A DNA stretch of 64,000 nucleotides from Pseudomonadota bacterium (GCA_018830485.1 JAHJRQ010000023.1:1-64000), one strand, 5' to 3'; counted from the first letter of the stretch, positions 34,114 to 44,327 are shown. The notes: generated by a model not told the origin, from the sequence alone. Translations and numbers: made by a program.

Positions 34114-35899
34114 TTTCTGGCTGCACCCGGCCCTGATACTCATTGTTGGCGCCTGTATCCTGCCCTTTCTGCCGAAATGGCTGAAACGGCCCTATCTGAT
34201 CATTGTTCCGACCCTGGCCTTTCTGGATGTTCTCTCCATGCAGGGGCAGCACGGCACCTTCGGGGTGGTCCGTTTTCTCGACTGGGACCTCACCTTTGGC
34301 CGGGTGGATGGGTTGAGCATGGTCTTTGCCTACATCATGACCCTGATGTGCATCATCGGCACCATCTACGGGCTGCATGTGGAGGATGATTTTCAGCATG
34401 TCGCGGCCTGGCTCTATGTTGCCGGTTCATTAGGGGTCATCTTCTGCGCCGATTACCTGGTGCTCTTTCTCTTCTGGGAGCTGATGGCCTTTGCCTCGGT
34501 CTTTCTCGTCTGGTTCCGCAGGCGGCCGGAATCCCTGGCCGTGGGATACCGCTATCTGCTGGTGCATACCGCCGGCGGCCTCGCCCTGCTGGCCGGGTTG
34601 ATCCTTCGCTACCAGGCCACCGGCGGCGACCTCTCCTTCGGCCCCATCGGCGTGGGCAGCCCGAGCCTTTCCACCTACCTGATCATGATCGGCTTTCTCC
34701 TGAACGCCGCAGTGCCGCCGTTCCATGCCTGGCTGCCTGACGCCTACGGGGAAGCGACCGTTACCGGCGCGGTGTTCATGTGCGCCTTCACCACGAAAAC
34801 CGCGGTTTATGCCCTGGCCCGCGCCTTTGCCGGCATGGAGATCCTGGTGCCGCTGGGGGTGTGCATGGCCCTCTACGGTGTAGTCTACGCAGTGCTTGAA
34901 AACGATACCCGGCGGCTGCTGGCCTACCACATCATCAGCCAGGTCGGCTACATGGTGGCCGGGGTGGGCATCGGCACCGAGCTTGCCATCAACGGCGCCT
35001 GCGCCCACGCCTTTGCCCATATCCTCTACAAGGGCTTGCTGTTCATGGGCTGCGGTTCGGTGCTGCACATGACCGGCAAGAGCAAGTTCTCCGAGCTGGG
35101 CGGCCTCTACAAAAAGATGCCCATGGCCTTTGTTTTCACCATGATCGGGGGGCTCTCCATCTCCGCCTTTCCGCTCTTTTCCGGGTTTGTCAGCAAGGCG
35201 ATGATCGTGGCCGCAGGCTTTGAGGTCCACAACTACTGGGCCGCCTTTCTGCTGACCCTGGCCTCGGCCGGAACCTTTCTCCACACCGGGCTCAAGGTGC
35301 CCTATTTCATCTGGTTCGGCAAAAACAACTGCAGCAAGGAAACCTGGGACAAGGCCGCGGATCCGCCATGGAATATGCAGTTAGGCATGGGTATCGCCGC
35401 TTTCCTCTGCATCCTGATCGGCTGCTACACCCCGTATCTCTATAACATGCTGCCGTATCCGCAGATTGCCGCGGGCTATCATCCGTATAATACCTACCAT
35501 CTTTCGGAGACCTTGCAGATTCTGCTCTTTACCGCCCTGGGCTTCTTCCTGCTCATCAAGAAGCTGGCGCCGGAGCCCAAGATCAGCATCGATCTGGACT
35601 GGTTCTACCGCATGGGCGGGCGCGGGTTTCTTTGGTTGGCCAAACGGCCCATTCAGTGGGCAGACAATTGTGTCAGCGAGGGGTATCGATACATCGGGTT
35701 GATGCCGCTGATGACCACGGCCAAGTTCTGGTCATGGTTTGACTGGCACGCCATTGACGGTGTGGTCGACGGCCTGGCAAAAACGGTGCGCGGCATCGGC
35801 GCCCTGGTGCGGCGGATGCAGAGCGGCCAGTTGCAGTACAATATTTTTTATGCAGTGTCCTTTGTTGCAGTAGCTCTGGTTCTATACGTATTTGCCTAA
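34103..35899 (+). CDS. NuoL/MrpD-type antiporter-like subunit with C-terminal lateral-helix region
   Basis: 598 residues from ATG 34103 (GAGG 6 nt upstream); GTG 34091 is in frame. It contains the family motifs 'VLFLFWELMAFASVFLVW' (TM5 Glu), 'AAVPPFHAWLPDAYGEATVTGAVFMCAFTTKTAVYALAR' in part, 'RLLAYHIISQVGYMVAGVG' and 'HAFAHILYKGLLFM'. Unlike the neighbour at 32360 it carries about 110 extra C-terminal residues with an amphipathic stretch and the ending 'QSGQLQYNIFYAVSFV', like the lateral helix and last TM helix of NuoL. It is thus the best candidate for the distal, NuoL-position subunit. Its stop codon lies in a palindromic element. Confidence 0.88.
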   Translation: MITDFWLHPALILIVGACILPFLPKWLKRPYLIIVPTLAFLDVLSMQGQHGTFGVVRFLDWDLTFGRVDGLSMVFAYIMTLMCIIGTIYGLHVEDDFQHVAAWLYVAGSLGVIFCADYLVLFLFWELMAFASVFLVWFRRRPESLAVGYRYLLVHTAGGLALLAGLILRYQATGGDLSFGPIGVGSPSLSTYLIMIGFLLNAAVPPFHAWLPDAYGEATVTGAVFMCAFTTKTAVYALARAFAGMEILVPLGVCMALYGVVYAVLENDTRRLLAYHIISQVGYMVAGVGIGTELAINGACAHAFAHILYKGLLFMGCGSVLHMTGKSKFSELGGLYKKMPMAFVFTMIGGLSISAFPLFSGFVSKAMIVAAGFEVHNYWAAFLLTLASAGTFLHTGLKVPYFIWFGKNNCSKETWDKAADPPWNMQLGMGIAAFLCILIGCYTPYLYNMLPYPQIAAGYHPYNTYHLSETLQILLFTALGFFLLIKKLAPEPKISIDLDWFYRMGGRGFLWLAKRPIQWADNCVSEGYRYIGLMPLMTTAKFWSWFDWHAIDGVVDGLAKTVRGIGALVRRMQSGQLQYNIFYAVSFVAVALVLYVFA

Positions 35900-35998
35900 G
35901 CCGTCGTCGCTGGAGCACGATGTTTGTTGGCCCAATCGGCATAAGGACCCGTAAAGAAAGGGGCCGCAGAGCATAGCGGTTTTCGTGACGGCCCCTAA
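35897..35998 (+). repeat. 102-bp palindromic element, family 2 copy A
   Basis: Starts TAAGCCGT at the stop codon of the NuoL-type gene and ends in CGGCCCCTAA. AGGGGCCG (35958-35965) pairs with CGGCCCCT, with an inner CCGC/GCGG stem, followed by a TTTTT run at 35999-36003. Shares CGGCATAAGGA and the ending CCTAA with copies at 37574-37675 and 46596-46698. It may also serve as a terminator or processing site between the two genes. Confidence 0.8.
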
Positions 35999-36022
35999 TT
36001 TTTATTACTGAGGATAGTGGGA

Positions 36023-37546
36023 ATGGACTTTTTGATAATGAATTCGATGGGGTTTCCCATTCTGAGCGCCCTGATCTTTCTGCCCTTGGCCGGCGCCCTG
36101 ATCTTGTTGTGTATTCCAGGGGATACGGCGGCCAAGAACTGGACGATGCTGGTGACCGTGGTCACGGCGCTGGTCTCCCTGCCTCTCTATTGGAATTTTG
36201 ATGCGAGCACGGCCAAATATCAATTTGGCGAACACGCCTCCTGGATCTCCGCCCTGAATATCAACTATACCCTGGGCATCGACGGCATCTCCCTGCTGCT
36301 GGTTCTGATGACCACTCTGATCATGCCCCTGTGCGTGCTCGGATCCTGGCGCTACATCGACAAGCGGGTCAAGGAGTTCATGATCTGCCTGCTGCTCATG
36401 GAAACCTCCATGCTCGGCGTGTTCATGGCCCTTGATTTTATTCTTTTTTACCTGTTGTGGGAGGCGATGCTCATTCCCATGTACCTGTTGATCGCGGTGT
36501 GGGGCGGCCCGCGCAAGGTCTATGCGTCGACCAAATTTTTCCTCTATACCCTGGCGGGCTCGGTTCTGCTGCTTGTGGCCATCATCGGCCTCTATCTTGA
36601 CCAGGGCACTTTCAGCATTCCCGCCCTGATGGGACAGGATTATTCCACCACCTTCCAGATTGTGGTCTTCCTCGCCTTTTTTCTGGCCTTTGCCATCAAG
36701 GTGCCGATGTTTCCATTCCATACCTGGCTGCCCGCGGCCCATGTCGAGGCGCCCACCGCCGGCAGTGTTATTCTGGCCTCGATTCTGCTGAAAATGGGCA
36801 CCTATGGCTTTTTGCGCTTTTGCCTGCCCATCACCCCGGAAGCCACCATTCTGTTCATCCCCTATATTCTTTGGCTTTCGGTGGTTGGTATTCTGTATGG
36901 CGGCTTCACCGCCCTGGCCCAGCAGGACATGAAGAAGCTGATCGCCTATTCCAGCGTCGGGCATATGGGTTTTGTCACCCTTGGTATCTTTGTGCTCAAC
37001 CAGCAGGGTATCGAGGGGGCGATTTTGCAGATGATCAATCACGGTATCACCACCGGCGCCCTCTTTTTCTGCGTGGGCATGATTTACGAGCGGACCCATA
37101 GCCGTGAGCTGGACGCTGCGGCTGGTCTCGGCAAATACATGCCGGTGTATGTGAGCTTCCTAGCTTTTTTCTCGCTGTCTTCCCTTGCCTTCCCGGGAAC
37201 CAACAGTTTTGTCGGGGAGTTTATGATCCTGGCCGGCGGTTTTGCCGACAATAAGATCGTGACCGCCTTCGCCATTCCGGGGGCGGTATTGGCTGCCGCG
37301 TATATGTTCCGCATGCTCCAGAGGGTGGCGTGGGGCAGGCCTGTGAATCCCGATCATTCCGGGATTTTGGATCTCAATGTCCGGGAAATTGTAACCCTGG
37401 CGCCCTTGCTCTTCTTCGTTTTCTGGATTGGTCTGTCGCCCGAGCCTTTCCTGAGGGTGATGAACGTGAGCGTTACCCACCTCATCGAGCAGGTGGGGTT
37501 TGCCTCGGATGGGGCTGTTTCCGTCGCAAAGCTGATGATTCCGTAG
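36023..37546 (+). CDS. nuoM: Complex I subunit NuoM
   Basis: 507 residues from ATG 36023, GAGGA 8 nt upstream (GTG 36017 is too close to it). Fourteen membrane segments. Family motifs: 'FILFYLLWEAMLIPMYLLIAVWGG' (TM5 Glu), 'KVPMFPFHTWLPAAHVEAPTAGSVILASILLKMGTYGF' in part, and 'KKLIAYSSVGHMGFVTLG'. These match true NuoM rather than MrpD. It is one of the proton pumps of the complex. Confidence 0.96.
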   Translation: MDFLIMNSMGFPILSALIFLPLAGALILLCIPGDTAAKNWTMLVTVVTALVSLPLYWNFDASTAKYQFGEHASWISALNINYTLGIDGISLLLVLMTTLIMPLCVLGSWRYIDKRVKEFMICLLLMETSMLGVFMALDFILFYLLWEAMLIPMYLLIAVWGGPRKVYASTKFFLYTLAGSVLLLVAIIGLYLDQGTFSIPALMGQDYSTTFQIVVFLAFFLAFAIKVPMFPFHTWLPAAHVEAPTAGSVILASILLKMGTYGFLRFCLPITPEATILFIPYILWLSVVGILYGGFTALAQQDMKKLIAYSSVGHMGFVTLGIFVLNQQGIEGAILQMINHGITTGALFFCVGMIYERTHSRELDAAAGLGKYMPVYVSFLAFFSLSSLAFPGTNSFVGEFMILAGGFADNKIVTAFAIPGAVLAAAYMFRMLQRVAWGRPVNPDHSGILDLNVREIVTLAPLLFFVFWIGLSPEPFLRVMNVSVTHLIEQVGFASDGAVSVAKLMIP

Positions 37547-37573
37547 CGGAATTTTATCAAGTATTTAAGGAAC

Positions 37574-37675
37574 TTAGGAGCGGTTGCCAAATAGCCGATA
37601 CAGCGACCATTTCGTTACCGCTCTCTATGCCGGTCGCGGCATTAAACGTTGTAGTTATTTTTGAACAACGGCTTA
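37574..37675 (-). repeat. 102-bp palindromic element, family 2 copy C (reverse)
   Basis: Inverted relative to copies A and B. Read on the minus strand it runs TAAGCCGT ... CCGGCATAGAGAGCGGTAACGAAA ... GCAACCGCTCCTAA. The stem GAGCGGT/ACCGCTC replaces GAGCCGT/ACGGCTC of copy B, a compensatory C-G to G-C change. It fills the gap between nuoM and nuoN. Confidence 0.8.
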
Positions 37676-37690
37676 CGCAAAGGATACAAA

Positions 37691-39112
37691 ATGAAGCTCA
37701 TGCTGTTTGCTCCAGAATTATTTCTTCTCTTGGGGAGTCTGGTCCTTTTTCTGCTCAGCACCGGCAAGGTTGGCGGCAAGACGGCTCGCGCCGTGACACT
37801 GACTCTGGCGCTGGGCAGTGTGCTTGTCTGTTTGGCCTGCCTGCGTCATGAGGGTACTCTGTTTTTCGAGGCGTACCGGATTGATTTCTTCTCGCAGCTC
37901 ATCAAGCTCGTCATCGTCTTGGGATTTTCGGTTGTTCTGCTGTTCAGCACGGAGCTCAAGGGCGTCGATGACGAGATCCGCCCCGAATATTATCTGTTCC
38001 TGACCTTGAGCACCCTCGGCCTCCTCATGCTGGTGAGCAGCGTGGAGCTGCTCACCATGTTCATCGCCCTGGAGCTCTCTTCCTACTCCCTCTACCTCCT
38101 GGTGCCCATGCGCGACGACCGGACGGGAGTGCGGATGCAAATGGAGTCGGCGATCAAGTACATCCTTTTCGGGGTGGTCGCCACCGGGGTGATGCTCTTT
38201 GGCATGAGCTATCTCTATGGCCTCACCGGCACGACCTATCTTGTCGACCTGCTGCCGAGGCTCCACCAGATGATGGGCAGCCCCGCAGCCCTCATCGCCA
38301 TAGCCATGGTTCTGGGGGGCTTCTTTTTTAAGCTGGCGGTATTCCCCTTCCATTCCTGGGTTCCGGATGTCTATCAAGGTGCTTCCAACGAAACAACCGC
38401 ATTTATAGCCACGGTTCCCAAGGTTGCGGCCGTGGCCATGCTCATCCGTCTAACCGCACTGGCCACCCCGGAAGGCCAAGCCATTGTGACCATGCTCATC
38501 ATTCTTTCGGTCTGTTCAATGTTCTACGGCAACCTGGTCGCCCTGGTGCAAACCGACATGAAAAGGATGCTCGGCTACTCGGGCATAGCCCATGCCGGCT
38601 ACGTGCTGTTGGGTCTCGTCACCATGCAGGAGGTCGGCTATGCCGCCTCCTTGTATTATATTGCCGGCTATCTGGTGATGAATCTTGCCGCCTTTCTGGT
38701 TATCTGCAAGGTGTCCGAGCACGGCGAGAACCTTGCGGTCGATGACCTGAGCGGGTTGCACAAGCGCGCCCCCTTGCTGGCCCTGACTCTGGCGGTCAGC
38801 ATGTTTGCCATGGCCGGAATTCCGCCGTTTGTCGGGTTCATGGGCAAGTTCATGTTGCTGACCGGGGCTTTCAAGGCCGGGCATCTTCCCTTGGTCATCC
38901 TGGCGGCCATTAATACCGCCATCTCCATCTATTATTATCTCTCCGTGGTTCGGGTAACCTACTCGGCCAGCCCGGAAGATCGTCCCGCCGTATTGGTTGG
39001 CGGGGTATCCAAGATGGTAAGTGTTGCCCTGGTTTTGGTCATCATCGCCATGGGGCTTCTTCCCGATCAACTTCTCGAATTGGCCACCGAGGCTGTTCGC
39101 GCCATCCTCTAG
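37691..39112 (+). CDS. nuoN: Complex I subunit NuoN
   Basis: 473 residues from ATG 37691, AAGGA 6-7 nt upstream. Fourteen membrane segments with the NuoN signatures 'FIALELSSYSLYLLV' (TM5 Glu), 'KLAVFPFHSWVPDVYQGASNETTAFIATVPKVA' in part and 'DMKRMLGYSGIAHAGYVLLGL'. Final gene of the operon; fourth antiporter-like subunit. Confidence 0.96.
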   Translation: MKLMLFAPELFLLLGSLVLFLLSTGKVGGKTARAVTLTLALGSVLVCLACLRHEGTLFFEAYRIDFFSQLIKLVIVLGFSVVLLFSTELKGVDDEIRPEYYLFLTLSTLGLLMLVSSVELLTMFIALELSSYSLYLLVPMRDDRTGVRMQMESAIKYILFGVVATGVMLFGMSYLYGLTGTTYLVDLLPRLHQMMGSPAALIAIAMVLGGFFFKLAVFPFHSWVPDVYQGASNETTAFIATVPKVAAVAMLIRLTALATPEGQAIVTMLIILSVCSMFYGNLVALVQTDMKRMLGYSGIAHAGYVLLGLVTMQEVGYAASLYYIAGYLVMNLAAFLVICKVSEHGENLAVDDLSGLHKRAPLLALTLAVSMFAMAGIPPFVGFMGKFMLLTGAFKAGHLPLVILAAINTAISIYYYLSVVRVTYSASPEDRPAVLVGGVSKMVSVALVLVIIAMGLLPDQLLELATEAVRAIL

Positions 39113-39167
39113 GCCTTGAGCAGAGGCCTCTCATCCGTGGAGTTTCCGCCTGTGCCCGGGGAGACTC

Positions 39168-39195
39168 TTGACAAGTGGTAAAATAACTGTATAAT
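39168..39195 (+). promoter_or_regulatory. Sigma-70 promoter of tRNA-Gly / rimP operon
   Basis: Consensus boxes: TTGACA (39168-39173), 16-nt spacer, TATAAT (39190-39195), 20 nt before the tRNA. The strongest promoter match in the window. Confidence 0.88.
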
Positions 39196-39215
39196 CTACA
39201 GAATTATTCGGGCCG

Positions 39216-39290
<75 letters not shown>

Positions 39291-39420
39291 GTTAAGTGCC
39301 GGCGATTCTGGCCCTCCGACTGGAAAGAAGACGCAATGTCTTCTTGGGGGCATGGGTCCTGACGTGGCGGTGTTTCTCGTATTGCAAGAACCGGTCATTC
39401 CGATTCGGTTATTTTTTGAA

Positions 39421-39444
39421 AGTGGGCTCAGGCCCGCTTTTTTT
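39421..39444 (+). terminator. Rho-independent terminator/attenuator in the rimP leader
   Basis: AGTGGGC (39421-39427) pairs with GCCCGCT (39432-39438), loop TCAG, followed by a run of T. It lies 17 nt before rimP, so transcripts from the tRNA promoter would end here unless read through. Hairpins at this place are known upstream of rimP-nusA operons and allow autoregulation by NusA. Confidence 0.8.
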
Positions 39445-39460
39445 ATTGGTATACTGTGCC

Positions 39461-39934
39461 ATGGAAGAAGAGGCGATAGAATCACCCCTGGTTAGCCGCT
39501 TGCTGGAGCTTGTCGGGCCGGTGGTCGAAGATTTGGCCTGTGAGTTGGTCGAACTGCAGTTCAGGCGCGAGGCGCCCGGCTGGGTTCTCCGTCTTGTCAT
39601 CGATCATGAAAATGGCGTCTCCATCGACGACTGCGCCAGGATCAGCCGCGAGGTCGCCCATCTTCTCGAGGTGGAAGACCCCATCGAGCAGTCATACAGC
39701 CTCGAGGTTTCTTCGCCCGGCCTTGATCGGCCTTTGAAAAGCGAGAGAGACTTTCTGCGCTGCAAGGGAAAAAAGGCCAAGGTGGTTGTCAGGGAGCCCA
39801 TCGACGGCCAGAACCAATGGATTGGCCTGATTGAAGATGCGACCCGGGAGTCGGTAACCCTGCGTGTCGATCATGGTATAATAGAAATTCCGTTTATCCG
39901 GATGAAAAAGGCCCGTCTGGTTATTGAGTTTTAA
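39461..39934 (+). CDS. rimP: Ribosome maturation factor RimP
   Basis: 157 residues, start ATG 39461 just after the terminator hairpin. N-terminal alpha/beta domain with 'VDDCARISREVAHLLEVED'-type motif and 'YSLEVSSPGLDRPL', the family signature, followed by a C-terminal SH3-like barrel. RimP assists 30S subunit assembly. First gene of the rimP-nusA-ylxR-infB-rbfA-nrnA-truB operon, 91 nt before nusA. Confidence 0.94.
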   Translation: MEEEAIESPLVSRLLELVGPVVEDLACELVELQFRREAPGWVLRLVIDHENGVSIDDCARISREVAHLLEVEDPIEQSYSLEVSSPGLDRPLKSERDFLRCKGKKAKVVVREPIDGQNQWIGLIEDATRESVTLRVDHGIIEIPFIRMKKARLVIEF

Positions 39935-40025
39935 AACCGCATGGCCGGTGTTGATCATGGCGAGAGCACCGTTTTCGGTGGCTGATGCCTGGGCGTAATC
40001 GCCGAAAGAGAGACAGGAGAGAACA

Positions 40026-41315
40026 ATGCTGTCAGATTTGAAACGAATTATTGATCAGATAAGTAGAGACAAGGGGATTGATCGTCAGTTGCTGGTAGAC
40101 GCCATCGAGGAAGCGGTGATGTCCGCGGCCAAGAAGAAGTTCGGGCAGCGACGGGAGCTTGAAGCCCGTTATAATGATGAGATCGGTGAGGTTGAACTCT
40201 TCCAGTTCCGCAATGTTGTTCCTGCGGTCGAGGATGAGCAGACGGAAATTTCCCTGACCGAGGCCTTGGCTCTTGACCCGGAAGTGCAGCTCGGCGATGA
40301 GCTTGGCAGCAAGATGGACAGCGTCGCTGATCTTGGCCGGATTGCAGCGCAGTCCGCCAAGCAGGTGATCATCCAGAAAATGAAGGACGCTGAGTGCAAT
40401 GTTATTTATGAAATGTACAAGGAGCGCAAGGGCGAGGTGGTCAACGGCATTGTGCAGCGCTTCGAGCGGGGCAATATCATCGTCAATCTCGGAAGAACCG
40501 ACGCCATCCTGCCCACCAAGGAGCAGATGCCCCGCAAGTCTTACCGCCAGGGGGATCGGATCCGAGCCCTGCTCCTTGATGTTCGCCAGAGCAGCAGGGA
40601 TCCCCAGTTGGTCCTGAGCCGGACCAATGACGAGTTCCTCACCAAACTGTTTGCCATGGAGGTTCCCGAGATTGCCGAAGGGATCGTGAAGATCATGGGG
40701 GTAAGCCGCGAGCCGGGCGCCCGCGCCAAGATTGCAGTGAGTTCCTCCGAGTCGGATGTCGATCCGGTTGGCGCCTGTGTCGGGATGAAGGGGTCCCGGG
40801 TCCAGAACGTGGTTCAGGAGTTGCAGGGAGAAAAGATCGATATCGTGCCCTGGAGTCCGGATCCGGCCCGTTATGTTTCCAATGCCTTGTCCCCGGCCCA
40901 GGTTTCCTTGGTGGTGGTGGACGAGGAGAAGAAAACCTTGCTGGTGGTTGTGCCCGATGACCAGCTTTCCCTGGCCATCGGCAGGCAGGGACAGAATGTG
41001 CGCTTGGCCGGGGCTCTTCTCGGCTGGCGGATTGATGTGAAGAGCGAGCAGAAATATGCTAAATTCAGCGAAGAAGGCTTCCAATCGCTTCTCGATGTGC
41101 AGGGAATGGACGAAAAGACCGCGGAAGCGCTCTATGACGCGGGCTTTAATTCGGCCCAGGAGTTGGCCCAGGCTGAGGTTGCAACGGTGCTTGCCGAACT
41201 GGAATCCCTTGATGAAAACAGGGTTGCCCGTTTGATCGCCTCCGCGCAAAAAGCCAATGCCGGCCAGGGGCAGGACGATTCAGAGACTGCCTCAACCGGG
41301 GACGCAGAGAAATAG
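40026..41315 (+). CDS. nusA: Transcription elongation factor NusA
   Basis: 429 residues, ribosome site GGAGAG 4 nt upstream. N-terminal RNA-polymerase-binding domain (1-125), S1 domain (about 130-200, GEVVNGIVQRFERGNIIV), two KH domains with 'VDPVGACVGMKGSRVQNVV' and 'LSLAIGRQGQNVRLAG', then a single helix-hairpin-helix region (about 355-415). The acidic duplicated C-terminus of E. coli NusA is absent, as usual outside gammaproteobacteria. Confidence 0.97.
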   Translation: MLSDLKRIIDQISRDKGIDRQLLVDAIEEAVMSAAKKKFGQRRELEARYNDEIGEVELFQFRNVVPAVEDEQTEISLTEALALDPEVQLGDELGSKMDSVADLGRIAAQSAKQVIIQKMKDAECNVIYEMYKERKGEVVNGIVQRFERGNIIVNLGRTDAILPTKEQMPRKSYRQGDRIRALLLDVRQSSRDPQLVLSRTNDEFLTKLFAMEVPEIAEGIVKIMGVSREPGARAKIAVSSSESDVDPVGACVGMKGSRVQNVVQELQGEKIDIVPWSPDPARYVSNALSPAQVSLVVVDEEKKTLLVVVPDDQLSLAIGRQGQNVRLAGALLGWRIDVKSEQKYAKFSEEGFQSLLDVQGMDEKTAEALYDAGFNSAQELAQAEVATVLAELESLDENRVARLIASAQKANAGQGQDDSETASTGDAEK

Positions 41316-41325
41316 GTCATTGCGG

Positions 41326-41610
41326 ATGGCCACCGTTCCAGGGGGGAGAGGCAGGGCGCCGATCCGGACATGTCTGGGGTGCCGCCAGAGGAAAGCGCAG
41401 CCGGAGATGTGGCGCTTTGCCGTGGACAATAACGGTCGGGTATTGAAGGATTTTCGCGGGAAGCATGATGGGCGTCATGCTTATTGTTGTCAGGATGACG
41501 GTTGTCTGCGGAAATTTTTTAAAAACAAAAAAGGATTATCCAGAGCGTTTCGCCAACAGGTGCTGGGATTTGACGAAGGGGTGCAAGACCTCTTCGGGAG
41601 TGAGCAATGA
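41326..41610 (+). CDS. ylxR: YlxR/RnpM family RNA-binding protein
   Basis: 94 residues from ATG 41326. The YlxR signature PIRTCLGCRQRK is followed by FAVDNNGRVLKD and GRHAYCCQDDGCLRKFFKNKK. In Bacillus this protein (RnpM) binds RNase P RNA. It overlaps infB by ATGA and lies in the standard nusA-ylxR-infB order. Confidence 0.92.
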   Translation: MATVPGGRGRAPIRTCLGCRQRKAQPEMWRFAVDNNGRVLKDFRGKHDGRHAYCCQDDGCLRKFFKNKKGLSRAFRQQVLGFDEGVQDLFGSEQ

Positions 41611-44327
41611 CAAAAATCAGGGTTTACGAGTTAGCTAAGGAAGCGGAAATGGAAAACAAGGACTTGGTGGCAGCCCTCATTGAGATGGGCTATGCCATTA
41701 AATCCCACAGCTCCACTCTGGATGACGAAACCGCACAGGATATCCGCCAAAGACTCGGGATAGGCCAGACCCGGACGGAAGAAAAAAGGATTCAGGGCTC
41801 CGGGCGAACGACCATTATCCGCAGAAGAACCAAAACCGTGCCGGTTGAAGTGCCGCCGGCGGAGGAAGCCCCTGCCAGGCCGAGGATGCCGGCTGTTTCG
41901 CCGGAAGAGGGTGGGGAGGCTGTGTCTGCTCGGGCTACGGAAGCACCCGCGGAAAGCGACGAAGAAGCCGCCCGGGGGGAGGTTGTCGAAGTGACCATGC
42001 AGTCCGAACCGAGGGGCGATGATGAGGAGCCCGAATTGCCTCCGCCGTTGGCGGAAGAAGAAGCCGAGGAAGTCTCGGACGAGATCGTCGGAGAGGAGGA
42101 AATCTCCGGGGTGGAGGTGGCTGAGGAAGAATTGGAAGCGAAGGAGTCCGCGGTGGAGGAGAATCATCGCAAGGGGTTCGCCCGGGTGATCAAAAGGGCT
42201 GCCATTGTCATTGCGCCCGCGGCCCCTGCCCGCACCTTTACGCCCAGACCGGCGAAAAGGCCCGAGCCGGTGAAAGGGAAGCCCGTTGTTGCCCAGCTTC
42301 CAGCGGCCAAGGATGAGGGGGACAAAGGCGATGCGCTCAAGGGGAAAAAGGGCAAGCGGTTTGTGAAGTTTACCACCGAGACCGCCGAGCATGACCGGAC
42401 GAAAAAAACTCCGGTACGCACCCAGCGGCAGGCGGATATCGATATCGAGGATGTTGACGATGCCCTTGGCGGAAAAATTCCCGCTGGTTTGCGGGTCGGA
42501 CGCTCGGTGCGGAGCGGCGGCAAAAAAGGCAAGCGCCAGGGCGCTTCCTTGCAAGTCGCGGAAACAAAGGCGATCAAGAAGCGGATCAAGGTGCTGGAAA
42601 CCATTACGGTTGGCGATCTTGCCCACCGCATGGGACTCAAGGTCGGCGAGCTCATTGCCAAATTGCTGGGCATGGGGGTTATGGCCACCATCAATCAGGC
42701 CCTTGATGTCGAAACCGCGACCCTGGTAGCCTCGGACTTCGGCTACGAGGTGGAGCAAGGGGTTACCGAGGAGCAGACCATTCTTAATCTGGAAGAGCAG
42801 GAAGGCGGCGGGGAGATGCTTCCCAGACCGCCGGTGGTCACGGTCATGGGGCATGTTGACCATGGCAAGACCTCGGTGCTGGACGCCATCCGGAAAACAG
42901 ACGTGGCTGCCGGCGAGGCCGGCGGCATTACCCAGCATATCGGCGCGCATTATGTGCGGTCGCCGCAGGGGGATGTGGTCTTTCTTGACACTCCTGGCCA
43001 TGCGGCTTTCACCGAAATGCGTTCCCGCGGCGCCCAGGTGACGGATGTCGTTGTCCTGGTTGTTGCCGCGGATGACGGAGTCATGGACCAGACCCGCGAG
43101 GCGGTGAACCATGCCAGGGCGGCCAAGGTTCCCATTCTGGTGTGCGTCAACAAAATCGACAAGCCCGATGCCGATCCCATGCGGGTGAAAAGGGAATTGG
43201 CCGACCTGAATCTGGTGAGCGAGGAATGGGGCGGCGACACCATCTTCTGCGAAACCTCGGCCAAAACCGGACAAGGCATTCCCGAACTTTTGGAAAGCAT
43301 TCATCTGCAGGCGGAAATTCTTGAACTCAAGGCGGACCCCAACCGGCGCGCCAAGGGGCATGTGATCGAGGCCCAGCTCCACAAAGGCCGCGGGCCTGTG
43401 GCCACGGTTCTGGTCGAGCAGGGAACCCTGCGGGTCGGCGATGCCTGTGTCGCCGGGATATTCTACGGCAAGGTGCGTTCCTTGACCAACGACCGCGGGG
43501 AAAGCGTCAAGGAGGCCGGACCGGCCATCCCCGTCGAGGTGCAGGGGTTGAGCGGGGTGCCGCGAGCCGGCGATGAATTTGTCGTTCTCCCCGATGAAAA
43601 ACGGGCCAGGAGCGTGAGCGCCGACCGGCAGCTCAAAAGCCGCGAAGCCGAGTTGGGCACCACCACCAAGATTTCCCTGGAAAATCTCTTTGATAAATTG
43701 CAGGAAGGAAACGTCAAGGAGTTGCGGGTCGCCCTGCGCGCCGATGTGCAGGGAACCCTGGAGGCCTTCAGCAAAGCCATTGAGGATCTGGCAACCGATG
43801 AGGTCAAGGTCAGGATCCTCCATGCCGGCACCGGCACCATAACCGACTCGGATGTCTTGCTCTCCGCGGCATCGGACGCCTTTATCATCGGTTTTAATGT
43901 CCGGCCCTCGGCCAAGGTGCAGGAACTCGCCAAAAATGAAAAGGTGGATATCCGCACCTACGACGTAATCTATCATGCCCTGGATGACATCAAGAAGGCC
44001 ATGGTTGGTCTGCTTGATGCCCGGTACGAGGAAAAGGTTCTCGGCGCGGCCGAGGTCCGGGAAACGTATCAGGTTCCCAAGGTCGGCACCATTGCCGGTT
44101 GTTATGTGACCGACGGCAAGATCGAGCGCAACGCCAAGGTCCGGGTCCTGCGCGAAGGCGTGGTGATTTTTACCGGGCAGCTCGCCTCCCTGCGCCGCTT
44201 CAAGGATGATGTCAAGGATGTGCAGAGCGGATATGAGTGCGGTATCGGGGTTGCCAATTATAACGACCTCAGGATCGGCGACGTGCTTGAGTTCTTTGTT
44301 TTGAAAGAGGTTGAAAGAGAGCTGTAA
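41607..44327 (+). CDS. infB: Translation initiation factor IF-2
   Basis: 906 residues. IF2_N domain at 1-50, then a long acidic/basic low-complexity linker (about 55-310, rich in E, A, P), a second IF2_N-like domain (about 330-385, [20 protein letters not shown]) and the GTPase domain starting near residue 405. G motifs: [20 protein letters not shown] and SAK. Domains II-IV and the C2 fMet-tRNA-binding domain follow. Overlaps ylxR and rbfA by a few bases. Confidence 0.97.
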   Translation: MTKIRVYELAKEAEMENKDLVAALIEMGYAIKSHSSTLDDETAQDIRQRLGIGQTRTEEKRIQGSGRTTIIRRRTKTVPVEVPPAEEAPARPRMPAVSPEEGGEAVSARATEAPAESDEEAARGEVVEVTMQSEPRGDDEEPELPPPLAEEEAEEVSDEIVGEEEISGVEVAEEELEAKESAVEENHRKGFARVIKRAAIVIAPAAPARTFTPRPAKRPEPVKGKPVVAQLPAAKDEGDKGDALKGKKGKRFVKFTTETAEHDRTKKTPVRTQRQADIDIEDVDDALGGKIPAGLRVGRSVRSGGKKGKRQGASLQVAETKAIKKRIKVLETITVGDLAHRMGLKVGELIAKLLGMGVMATINQALDVETATLVASDFGYEVEQGVTEEQTILNLEEQEGGGEMLPRPPVVTVMGHVDHGKTSVLDAIRKTDVAAGEAGGITQHIGAHYVRSPQGDVVFLDTPGHAAFTEMRSRGAQVTDVVVLVVAADDGVMDQTREAVNHARAAKVPILVCVNKIDKPDADPMRVKRELADLNLVSEEWGGDTIFCETSAKTGQGIPELLESIHLQAEILELKADPNRRAKGHVIEAQLHKGRGPVATVLVEQGTLRVGDACVAGIFYGKVRSLTNDRGESVKEAGPAIPVEVQGLSGVPRAGDEFVVLPDEKRARSVSADRQLKSREAELGTTTKISLENLFDKLQEGNVKELRVALRADVQGTLEAFSKAIEDLATDEVKVRILHAGTGTITDSDVLLSAASDAFIIGFNVRPSAKVQELAKNEKVDIRTYDVIYHALDDIKKAMVGLLDARYEEKVLGAAEVRETYQVPKVGTIAGCYVTDGKIERNAKVRVLREGVVIFTGQLASLRRFKDDVKDVQSGYECGIGVANYNDLRIGDVLEFFVLKEVEREL

